From positions 1 through 9,655 of the forward strand of contig JABSPG010000125.1 in the NCBI GenBank assembly GCA_013214445.1: a DNA stretch of 9,655 nucleotides, read 5' to 3'. The notes below the pieces were generated by a model, which ran no database searches, was not told where the DNA came from, and worked only from the letters and a program-made list of their open reading frames with translations. A program made the translations under genes and the position numbers. Origin of the DNA: Ekhidna sp. GTDB taxonomy: Bacteria > Bacteroidota > Bacteroidia > Cytophagales > Cyclobacteriaceae. Of the stretch, positions 1 through 6,011 are shown in pieces (position 1 is the stretch's first letter; each line of letters opens with the position of its first letter).

Positions 1-115
1 GGAAAATATAACTACTATAATAAAAGCAATTCAAACACTGAAACAACCCTCACTAGTGTTTTGTTTAATTTATGACTGCTTTTTTACTATGATTCAATTT
101 GAGTAGTGTTATTAA
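1..115. other. AT-rich leader region with no gene
   Basis: No coding frame is supportable here; short ATG frames at 72 and 89 stop within six or seven codons. A weak inverted repeat (AAACACT at 33-39, AGTGTTT at 55-61, 15-base loop) is followed by TGTTTAATTT and could be a weak terminator for a gene outside the window. The heptamer TAGTGTT occurs at 54-60 and again at 104-110. A TTTG at 60-63 could be a -33 element, but no convincing -7 partner is visible. The region most likely holds the promoter of the following exported protein gene. Confidence 0.35.
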
Positions 116-940
116 ATATATACTATACTGTTTTTCCTTGCATTATTCTGTTCTTTTTCAAGTATAGCCTTTGCTCAAAAGGAACAGAAAATTCAGATAT
201 GCATCTTAGGCACGCTTCACTTTAAGCAATTCCATGATAGTGAAAACGAACCGCAAAATTTTTTCTCGGATGCTCGTCAAAGAGAATTTGAAGAGGTAAC
301 GAAAAAACTATCTTCTTTTGCCCCAGATGCAATTTACGTAGAAAGGGAACCGCCTTTCCAAACAAAATTAGATAGTCTGTATGCCCTTCCCATTAAAGAT
401 ACTGGTCTAAGCGAGGTGTTTCAGATAGGCTTCCGATTAGCAAAATATCTGGGTCAGACAAAAGTGATAGGTGTAAATTATTTTGAAAGTACCAGTCAAA
501 GCCTATTATCTGCTGGTGAAAACATAGGAAGATATCAAGATGCACTTGCTGAATTTAGAAATACGGGGAGAGGAATAACCAAGGAATTTCTTCAGGGTGG
601 CTTGTCTATTGCTGATTTCTTGATGGAACTGAATCGTCCAGATAAGGTTAAAATGTCTCACCGTTTGTTGTATAACACTCCTGCCTATGTAAAAGATGGT
701 TCCTTTAACAGCTATAAGGACCTGGGACAAATTGATAATCAGTACATCGGAGCAGAATTTATCTCATTGTTCTATAAACGAAATCTGAAGATCTATTCAA
801 ATATCTTGAATGCTCAACTCAGCGATGAATCTACCAAAATCCTATTGATTGTGGGTCAGACGCATGTGGGGGTATTACAAGGGCTATTTCGGGAAAATGA
901 TTCTTACGAAGTAGTGGATGTCTTATCGTATTTGAAATGA
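116..940 (+). CDS. Exported DUF5694-like protein (TraB/ChaN-like fold), no canonical start codon
   Basis: The frame is open from just after the stop at 113-115 to the stop at 938-940 (about 274 codons). It encodes a hydrophobic leader ending in IAFA-Q (cleavage near residue 20 if counted from the ATA at 116), so the mature protein would be periplasmic or envelope-exposed. It then has ICILGTLHF (residues 28-36), an acidic YVERE stretch about 60 residues later, and near the C-terminus LIVGQTHVGVL followed by YEVVDVLSYL. The LGT-x-HF opening and G-x-x-HVG-x-L ending are the recalled hallmarks of DUF5694, related to the TraB/ChaN/EreA-like fold; the biochemical activity is unknown. The frame has no ATG, GTG or TTG before the GTG at 416, which would remove the leader and the first conserved motif. 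Either ATA/ATT/CTG initiation, a sequencing error, or a damaged start is involved. Adding one T to the T5 run at 131-135 would join the leader to an ATT-AAA start at 111. The S41 gene follows 62 bases downstream. Confidence 0.7.
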   Translation: MYTILFFLALFCSFSSIAFAQKEQKIQICILGTLHFKQFHDSENEPQNFFSDARQREFEEVTKKLSSFAPDAIYVEREPPFQTKLDSLYALPIKDTGLSEVFQIGFRLAKYLGQTKVIGVNYFESTSQSLLSAGENIGRYQDALAEFRNTGRGITKEFLQGGLSIADFLMELNRPDKVKMSHRLLYNTPAYVKDGSFNSYKDLGQIDNQYIGAEFISLFYKRNLKIYSNILNAQLSDESTKILLIVGQTHVGVLQGLFRENDSYEVVDVLSYLK

Positions 941-1002
941 GGTTCAATTATTCCTTCACAATACTCATAAATCTTCGACTTAAACTATAAATAAAGGACA
1001 AA

Positions 1003-2475
1003 ATGAAAAAGGTACTACATGTTATCATATTGCTATCTGCAATACAAGTATCCGCACAGGAACGTGTTTTGCAAAAAGACAGCCTAATCATTGATTTAGA
1101 ATTACTAGAGCGAATGCTTAAAGATGTCCACCCAGGGACCTATCGCTATATGACGGAGGCAGAGCTAGAAACGCAGATGGATCTCCTGATGAGTTCATTA
1201 CCAGACAAGATTTCCGAAGGTCAGTTCATGATTCGATTAGCAAAACTCGTAAGTCAAGTTAAATGCGGTCATACCTACCTAAATCCATGGAACATGCGAG
1301 CCGATGTTCGTCAGAGATTATTTGGAGGTAAGAGGTATTTACCTTTTGGTTTCGACATCATTGATGGTCGGTTTTACGTGACGGAGAATGTTGATACTGA
1401 ACCTAGTATGAAGAAAGGGGCAGAGGTTTTAAGCCTTAATGGGATTACTACCCAAGTGATAATGGACAGTCTACGGAAAGTGTCAAAAATTGACGGGAAT
1501 AATACAGCTCCCGTAGATTTTTACTTTTCTTTAAATGAATACGGAATGCGGACTTATGAGGCTTTTGATTTGTACTATTCCCTGTTTTTTCCTTCACTAA
1601 ATGAACAGGTGGAGGTAGCCTACCAAAATTACAATTCTCCTAACGTGGATAAGAAGATGGTTTCTCTACTTACCAAACAAGAAAGACTGGATAAAGTACT
1701 TGAGAAATATGGGGAAGAGCCAATAAATCGGAAAAAATGGAGTTTGGATATCGTAAATAAAGATCTTGCAATTATGAAGATAGGGACCTTTGCTATTTGG
1801 AACTGGGACGGTTTTAAGTACAAGGCTTGGTTTAAGGAGGCGTTCGAAAAACTAGCAGATGAAAACGTCAGTCAATTAATTGTAGACATCCGTGGGAATG
1901 GCGGTGGATTGGGTGAACCAAGGGATGAATTGATGGCGTATTTGGTCAAAGAAAAAGTGAGAATGGCAAATACTTTCCGTTCCTTAATTCGTACGAAAAA
2001 GTTAGATGAGGACTTACATGAATATAGCGACACTTGGAATAAAGCGATCCTGACAGGCCTTCCTGAAAGCATGTATCAACCATTTGATGACAAATATTTC
2101 GCACTGAAAGCAAAGGATCTGGAGAAGACCATAAAGCCAAAAAAGAATGGTTTCAAAGGAGATGTCTATTTGTTTGGAGATGGTAGCAATACCTCCGCTA
2201 CTTTCCAACTATTTACCTTAGCTAAAGAACATGGTTTTGCCAAGGTAATTGGTTCAGAATCAGGTGGGAATCAACAAGGTACGAATGGAAATCAATACAT
2301 ATTCTTCTACATGCCCTACAGTGACATGGAGGTAGATATTCCGTTAATATTTTCCCAAGCGACTAGCGATGTTCCTGATGCTGGATTGATGCCCGATATT
2401 GAGGTCAGAAAAAGCCAGGAAACAATCGCCTTGGATCAAGATCCTGCGGTTAACTACATTCTAAAAGGCAGGTAA
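1003..2475 (+). CDS. Exported S41-family (C-terminal processing) peptidase-like protein
   Basis: The 490-residue product starts with a signal peptide (residues 1-18, cleavage after VSA, mature Q). A helical N-terminal domain (about 25-105) contains VKCGHTYL, typical of Bacteroidota S41 proteins. A PDZ-like segment with GAEVLSLNG lies around 140-150. The S41 core contains LIVDIRGNGGG (about 292-302), a GDGSNTSATF motif with candidate nucleophile Ser398, and GSESGGNQQG where classical Prc/CtpA proteases carry the catalytic Lys; the equivalent residue here is Asn423. By recall, this GGN version is common in a Bacteroidota subgroup of S41, so catalysis may use another base or be weak. The likely role is envelope or extracellular proteolysis; the substrate is unknown. 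The start is supported by AAAGGA a few bases upstream of ATG and by the clean leader. It may be co-transcribed with the preceding DUF5694-like gene. Family assignment is firm; peptidase activity is inferred. Confidence 0.85.
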   Translation: MKKVLHVIILLSAIQVSAQERVLQKDSLIIDLELLERMLKDVHPGTYRYMTEAELETQMDLLMSSLPDKISEGQFMIRLAKLVSQVKCGHTYLNPWNMRADVRQRLFGGKRYLPFGFDIIDGRFYVTENVDTEPSMKKGAEVLSLNGITTQVIMDSLRKVSKIDGNNTAPVDFYFSLNEYGMRTYEAFDLYYSLFFPSLNEQVEVAYQNYNSPNVDKKMVSLLTKQERLDKVLEKYGEEPINRKKWSLDIVNKDLAIMKIGTFAIWNWDGFKYKAWFKEAFEKLADENVSQLIVDIRGNGGGLGEPRDELMAYLVKEKVRMANTFRSLIRTKKLDEDLHEYSDTWNKAILTGLPESMYQPFDDKYFALKAKDLEKTIKPKKNGFKGDVYLFGDGSNTSATFQLFTLAKEHGFAKVIGSESGGNQQGTNGNQYIFFYMPYSDMEVDIPLIFSQATSDVPDAGLMPDIEVRKSQETIALDQDPAVNYILKGR

Positions 2476-2601
2476 GAATGATTAAGAAACCTTGGTGTTC
2501 TTCAGTGCAAGGATCACATTATCGTCGGTGAATCAGATAGTTGTCCATCCAAATGTCGAGTCTGATGTTAAAATTAGAGGAGAGGAATGTTGTTTTAGTG
2601 G

Positions 2602-2629
2602 AACCAAGTGAGCCTTGCTTCACCTGGTT
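2602..2629. terminator. Hairpin between convergent genes
   Basis: AACCAAGTGA (2602-2611) pairs with TCACCTGGTT (2620-2629) with one mismatch and an 8-base loop. On the plus strand it is followed by GTTTATTCTT, a modest U-tract. It lies between the convergent S41 and flavoprotein genes and could end transcription from the left, perhaps both ways. The rest of 2476-2656 holds no convincing gene. Confidence 0.4.
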
Positions 2630-2656
2630 GTTTATTCTTCCAACTTGAATCACTTT

Positions 2657-4024
2657 TCATCTTTCATTCACTGGGGTCAAATTATCCAAGATCCAAGGCA
2701 TTAGTTCGGACACTGTTGGATGCACCAATACCACTTCTCGATATTTTTTGCAAGGGATCTGGCTATGCATGATGGCTGCAAACATATTGACGATCTCATC
2801 TCCTCCAGGACCTAAAATCGTAGCTCCCACAATCAAGTCGGTCTCTGCGTCTACCAGTAGTTTGGCAAAGCCCTTGGTTTCGGACATTTCCTTGGCTCGG
2901 CTGATTTGTTTCATTGGTCGAGTAGCCTTTAAGAGTTTTATCCCGGCATCAAGTGCTTCTTTTTCTGACATGCCGACTTTACCAAGGGGAGGATCTGTGA
3001 AAAGCCCATAAATAGGAATTCGATCCGTAAGTTTTCGGTTTCCTCCAGCCAGGTGACTCAGCACGATTTCCGCATCATTCACCGATGTATGGGTAAAAGC
3101 ACCATGCCCGTTTACATCTCCGAGCGCAAAAACGTTTGAAGCATTGGTGCGACAGACTTGATCCACTTCTATGAAACCACGTTCACTTCTAGTAATGGAA
3201 GTATTTTCAAGCCCTAATTGATCGCTGTTGGGTTTTCTACCAATCGCCACCAGTAAATGAGTGCCAGATACGATCTTTCCTTGGTCTGTTGTTACCTCTA
3301 TTCGGCCTTCTCTTTCACCTACATATTTAGCCCTGCTATTAAGTTGAAGACTGATGCCTTCTTCAGTAAGGAACTCGGCAATACTACTTGCCACATCATG
3401 ATCCTCTCTAGGCATTAGTTGATCTCCGCTTTGGATAATGGTGACTTCAGATCCAAATCTTCGAAATACTTGGGCAAACTCAACCCCTATATATCCACCT
3501 CCCAAGATGATAAGGTGTTGGGGTAGTTCCTGTAGCTCTAGCAAGCCGGCACTGTCCAATGCATTTATGTTTTCAATTCCTTCAATTGGAGGTATGGAAG
3601 GCCTGGTCCCAGTGTTGATGTAAATATGCTTCCCTTCTAGCTTCATATCATTGACTTCAATGACTTTATCGGAAGTAAAGTGTGCCCACCCAAAAATGAG
3701 ATCTACGTTTTTACTGCTCTCCATCCAACCCTGTAACCCATTGCTACTTGCATTTCGGATGGTGTTCATACGGTCCATGATTCGATCAAAGTCAATGCTA
3801 ATCGCTCCAGTACTGAAACCAAATTCCTCTCCCTGTTTTGCTTTGTGAATTGCTTTTGCACTGGCTACTAGCGCTTTGGTGGGGGTGCAACCATAGTTGA
3901 CACAGCTGCCGCCGACACGATTGCCCTCAATAACAGCAATGCTTTCACCTGAAGGGATGAGTTGTCCCAGCAAAGTTCCTGTAGCTTGCCCCGTTCCAAT
4001 GATGATGTGTTCGTATGTATTCAT
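2657..4024 (-). CDS. FAD-dependent pyridine nucleotide-disulfide oxidoreductase, mercuric-reductase-like
   Basis: Counting from the ATG at 4024 (455 residues), the protein begins almost directly with the FAD-binding Rossmann motif IIIGTGQATG (7-16). The redox disulfide motif is GGSCVNYGCTPTK with Cys41 and Cys46. The second nucleotide-binding motif is GGGYIGVEFAQ, followed by the second FAD motif ALGDVNGHGAFTH. The C-terminal dimerisation domain has HPTVSELMP with His435 and Glu440, the active-site pair of this family. It should be a cytoplasmic NAD(P)H-dependent flavoenzyme; the TPTKALVASA signature is recalled from mercuric-reductase homologues of unknown substrate. It lacks the N-terminal heavy-metal domain and the C-terminal Cys pair of true MerA, so Hg(II) reductase is not supported. 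It also seems unlinked to a 2-oxoacid dehydrogenase complex, so lipoamide dehydrogenase is less likely. An ATG at 4030 would add two residues; a TTG at 4072 would add sixteen that fall before the usual family start, so 4024 or 4030 is preferred. Confidence 0.87.
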   Translation of the reverse strand: MNTYEHIIIGTGQATGTLLGQLIPSGESIAVIEGNRVGGSCVNYGCTPTKALVASAKAIHKAKQGEEFGFSTGAISIDFDRIMDRMNTIRNASSNGLQGWMESSKNVDLIFGWAHFTSDKVIEVNDMKLEGKHIYINTGTRPSIPPIEGIENINALDSAGLLELQELPQHLIILGGGYIGVEFAQVFRRFGSEVTIIQSGDQLMPREDHDVASSIAEFLTEEGISLQLNSRAKYVGEREGRIEVTTDQGKIVSGTHLLVAIGRKPNSDQLGLENTSITRSERGFIEVDQVCRTNASNVFALGDVNGHGAFTHTSVNDAEIVLSHLAGGNRKLTDRIPIYGLFTDPPLGKVGMSEKEALDAGIKLLKATRPMKQISRAKEMSETKGFAKLLVDAETDLIVGATILGPGGDEIVNMFAAIMHSQIPCKKYREVVLVHPTVSELMPWILDNLTPVNER

Positions 4025-4111
4025 AAGCATGGGTTTTACACCAGAAGATACGGATCTACTGATGATATTCAAAGCTGTGATGAACAGCTATTTTCAGTTA
4101 TAGCAGGCTAA

Positions 4112-4143
4112 AAGTGTTGTTCTGTTTAACACTTCTGAGAAGT
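4112..4143. promoter_or_regulatory. Two overlapping inverted repeats upstream of the flavoprotein gene
   Basis: AAGTGTT (4112-4118) and AACACTT (4128-4134) form a perfect 7-base inverted repeat. A second, ACTTCT-G-AGAAGT (4131-4143), is perfect with a one-base centre and overlaps the first. They lie about 90-120 bases upstream of the minus-strand flavoprotein start and 110-140 bases upstream of the plus-strand orphan gene, so they could be an operator for either. No regulator is assigned. Confidence 0.3.
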
Positions 4144-4187
4144 CATAAAACACAATTAGATAAATTCTTGTAATTGATACTAATCAC

Positions 4188-4218
4188 TTTGTTCTGACTG
4201 TAGATGTCCGTAACTTAC
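4188..4218 (+). promoter_or_regulatory. Candidate Bacteroidota-type promoter for the orphan gene
   Basis: TTTG at 4188-4191 is followed after 19 bases by TAACTTAC at 4211-4218. This matches the -33 TTTG / -7 TAnnTTTG pattern in spacing and in four of the six fixed -7 bases. Transcription would start near 4225, upstream of the GTG at 4252 and the ATG at 4282. Confidence 0.3.
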
Positions 4219-4251
4219 AGATACTTATGTATGGAATGTGGGTATGTCTAA

Positions 4252-4725
4252 GTGAGATTATTCAATTTGACAGAGTTAATTATGCATTACAACCACCAGG
4301 TCCAAATTCAATGTCAGACATCCGTAAAAGGTTACCACCTTCTTTCGGTTTATAATTTTCATGTAAACGCTTTCTTGTACCTTTTTCCAGAGGCGATCAT
4401 TACTGACCTAAGGATGTATTGGATTGATGGCGATAAGGACTGCATGACCAAACTCCTGATGCCTGTTCCTATTCATACGCTTAATTTTAATTTTGATGGG
4501 TTCGATATTCAAATTCTGACGGTTGAGATCGAATTGAACAATGGGTTTCTGATAGACACCAATTTGTCTGACGAACTCTTTTGCCGTGTGCCTCCAGATT
4601 ATCCTGTTGACGAATTGATCGAAATAATTAAGCAGACAGATCAACAAAGTAATTTCAACACGTCAAGGGAAACCATCTCGTCGCTTGCTGAAACAGCATG
4701 GCAGACTACAGTGATCAACGGATAG
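4252..4725 (+). CDS. Small protein of unknown function
   Basis: I do not recognise this gene. The frame opens at a GTG (4252) right after a stop; the first ATG is at 4282 and would give 147 residues beginning MHYNHQ, which may be the real start because Bacteroidota mainly use ATG. The product has no signal peptide or obvious transmembrane segment and appears soluble. It is acidic toward the C-terminus, with alternating beta-like stretches (IHTLNFNFDGFDIQILTVEI) and a helix-like segment after PPDYPVDELIEIIK. Three Cys residues (in the QCQ, KDC and LFCR contexts) show no metal-binding spacing. It stands alone, divergent from the flavoprotein gene, with a candidate promoter upstream and a hairpin terminator about 100 bases downstream. 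That flanking organisation and the protein-like composition support a real gene, but function cannot be inferred. Confidence 0.55.
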   Translation: MRLFNLTELIMHYNHQVQIQCQTSVKGYHLLSVYNFHVNAFLYLFPEAIITDLRMYWIDGDKDCMTKLLMPVPIHTLNFNFDGFDIQILTVEIELNNGFLIDTNLSDELFCRVPPDYPVDELIEIIKQTDQQSNFNTSRETISSLAETAWQTTVING

Positions 4726-4821
4726 CCACATTTTTTTTGATTGATTTAAAATAATTCAGATTTTTCAAAACAACTTCTTTTAACAGAGCCTTTCGGTGGT
4801 GTTGGTTTTGTGAAGTTGACG

Positions 4822-4853
4822 AATCTGGCAGTCGAGTCTTCGGCTGTCAGATT
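4822..4853 (+). terminator. Strong hairpin, probable terminator of the orphan gene
   Basis: The arms 4822-4835 (AATCTGGCAGTCGA) and 4840-4853 (TCGGCTGTCAGATT) pair over 14 positions with only two G-U wobbles and a 4-base GTCT loop. AATTTCCC follows on the plus strand. The U-tract is short, but the stem is the best-paired structure I found in the window. It lies between the orphan gene and the regulator promoter, so it probably insulates the two. Confidence 0.55.
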
Positions 4854-4919
4854 AATTTCCCTCAAATAAAATTCCGTATCGGCCTCTTTTATCTATTTGC
4901 AAGGGAATTTCTAGAATCC

Positions 4920-4970
4920 CGACATTTTCTCGATGATTTGAGTACGACATTTTCGTATTTATTTACGAAA
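4920..4970 (+). promoter_or_regulatory. Twin CGACATTTTC boxes and inverted repeat upstream of the AraC-type gene
   Basis: CGACATTTTC occurs at 4920-4929 and again at 4945-4954, starts 25 bases apart. The second copy overlaps a perfect inverted repeat TTTCGTA (4951-4957) / TACGAAA (4964-4970). A third CGACATTTT lies upstream of the pirin gene at 5950-5958. The likely reading is direct-repeat half-sites for the adjacent AraC-family protein acting on its own promoter. The 25-base phasing differs from the roughly 21 bases of classical AraC sites, so the arrangement is inferred, not established. Confidence 0.4.
4937..4967 (+). promoter_or_regulatory. Candidate promoter of the AraC-type regulator gene
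   Basis: TTTG at 4937-4940 is followed after 19 bases by TATTTACG at 4960-4967. The spacing is right for a Bacteroidota -33/-7 promoter and four of six fixed -7 bases match. It sits between and over the CGACATTTTC boxes and the inverted repeat, so bound regulator could block or recruit polymerase. Confidence 0.3.
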
Positions 4971-5040
4971 TTTTTATAGTACAAAAAAATAGACAAATCA
5001 GGGAAAGAGTGAGTTAATTACGCAACTTACGACAAACACC

Positions 5041-5916
5041 ATGGCTTCAGATATTCATAAAACAAGTGAATTTCGTGTAGGGGACTTGGAGCGAAGCTTT
5101 ATCAAGATAGAGCGAATGGAAGAAATTTTTGAGAAGGCGAAGGGTCATAATGACCATCCGCACAGACATGCCTACAATACAGTGGTATGGGTTCGGAGAG
5201 GTGAAGGATCACACATCATAGATTTTAATGAGTACGAGTTTCAGGAAGATGCTATCTTCTTTGTAGGTCCGGGACAGGTACATCAAGGAAAGCACCATTC
5301 AAAACCGGAGGGATGGGTAATTACCTTTCACAACGATTTTGTGGTTCACTCAGGACTTGGTCGTTCCTTTCTTCTCAATGTGAACCTTTTTCGTCAATAC
5401 AGTGAAAGCCCACCTATCATCATTGAAGATCCAAAGAGGCTTATTCGCATTATGGATTTGTTGAATGAGGAATTTAATGAGGACGACTTTGAATACAAAA
5501 GTGAAGCACAGGGTGCAGCATTGAAGTTGTTTTTGCTTGAATGTGTAAAGTTCTGCGATCCGGAAAACAAGAAGGAGTCCGTTTCAGATTCTCCTCACCT
5601 GGCAGATTTCAAAAACCTAGTGAATGAGAATTTCTCCAAAACGCATAAGGTGGGAGATTATGCAGACATGCTCTCACTTACAGCCAAGCGCTTGAATGAA
5701 ATTGTGAAGAATGCGATCGGCATCACAGCAAAGGACTACATCATAGATCGCATCATGATTGAGGCTAAGAGACTGCTGCTATACACAGATGACTCAGTGA
5801 AGATGACTGCCCTTTCGCTAGGGTTTTCAAATCCTCTGCATTTCAATACTTTTTTTAAGAATCAAATAAGCCAAACACCCTTACAGTACCGGACTAACTA
5901 TCGAAAAAATCGATAA
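5041..5916 (+). CDS. AraC-family transcriptional regulator with N-terminal cupin
   Basis: The 291-residue protein has the standard two-domain plan. An N-terminal cupin sensor domain (about 15-120) includes HPHRHAYN (His39, His41, His43), a GEGSHIIDF turn and VGPGQVHQG. A C-terminal AraC DNA-binding domain (about 203-290) has a first helix-turn-helix at KVGDYADMLSLTAKRLNEIV and a second ending in the family signature SLGFSNPLHFNTFFKNQ...TPLQYR. It is a cytoplasmic one-component regulator; the ligand is unknown. The ATG at 5041 gives the expected length. The pirin-family gene follows 95 bases downstream on the same strand. CGACATTTT boxes lie upstream of both genes, suggesting autoregulation and control of pirin. 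An inverted repeat TATCGA/TCGATA (5899-5915) spans the end of the gene, too weak to call a terminator. Confidence 0.9.
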   Translation: MASDIHKTSEFRVGDLERSFIKIERMEEIFEKAKGHNDHPHRHAYNTVVWVRRGEGSHIIDFNEYEFQEDAIFFVGPGQVHQGKHHSKPEGWVITFHNDFVVHSGLGRSFLLNVNLFRQYSESPPIIIEDPKRLIRIMDLLNEEFNEDDFEYKSEAQGAALKLFLLECVKFCDPENKKESVSDSPHLADFKNLVNENFSKTHKVGDYADMLSLTAKRLNEIVKNAIGITAKDYIIDRIMIEAKRLLLYTDDSVKMTALSLGFSNPLHFNTFFKNQISQTPLQYRTNYRKNR

Positions 5917-5933
5917 GGAGTTGTAATCTGAAT

Positions 5934-5959
5934 TTTTAGAAGTCTAAAACGACATTTTG
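5934..5959 (+). promoter_or_regulatory. Inverted repeat plus CGACATTTTG box upstream of pirin
   Basis: TTTTAGA (5934-5940) and TCTAAAA (5943-5949) form a perfect inverted repeat around AG, and CGACATTTTG follows immediately at 5950-5959. The CGACATTTT core matches the two boxes upstream of the neighbouring AraC-type gene. It lies 53-62 bases before the pirin start, a suitable place for an activator site. The TTTG inside the box could also be a -33 element, but no -7 partner is seen at 19-21 bases. Confidence 0.4.
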
Positions 5960-5977
5960 AATATATCCTAACAAAAC

Positions 5978-5991
5978 AATGTACGTACATT
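5978..5991. promoter_or_regulatory. Perfect 14-base palindrome upstream of pirin
   Basis: AATGTACGTACATT is fully self-complementary and lies 20-33 bases before the pirin start codon. A dimeric repressor of the TetR, PadR or HxlR kind would be a typical binder of such a site, but no such regulator is in the window. It would fall near the transcription start, suggesting repression. Confidence 0.4.
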
Positions 5992-6011
5992 AGTTGTAGT
6001 AACAATAAGAA

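Larger units (their letters stand above)
4726..5040. other. 315-base intergenic region with terminator and regulator promoter
   Basis: No coding sequence is seen. After the orphan gene there is a T8 tract (4731-4738) without a good hairpin before it. A strong hairpin at 4822-4853 is annotated separately. The 3' half holds the CGACATTTTC repeats, an inverted repeat and a candidate promoter of the AraC-type regulator. A further CGACA occurs at 5030-5034, next to the start codon, but without the TTTT tail. Confidence 0.6.

Noticed and set aside
2514..2651. A minus-strand open stretch of about 45 codons between the convergent genes
   Set aside because: There is no start codon near its beginning, no recognisable motif, and its length is compatible with chance; it also overlaps the hairpin at 2602-2629.
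2657..4024. Calling the flavoprotein mercuric reductase (merA)
   Set aside because: The N-terminal metal-binding domain and the C-terminal Cys pair are missing, and no mer genes are nearby.
2748..4103. Several plus-strand open frames of 60-87 codons opposite the flavoprotein gene
   Set aside because: They lie inside a gene with clear catalytic motifs and show no protein-like features of their own.
4726..4745. T8 tract as a terminator right after the orphan gene
   Set aside because: Only a 4-base stem with a long loop can be drawn before it; the hairpin at 4822-4853 is much better.
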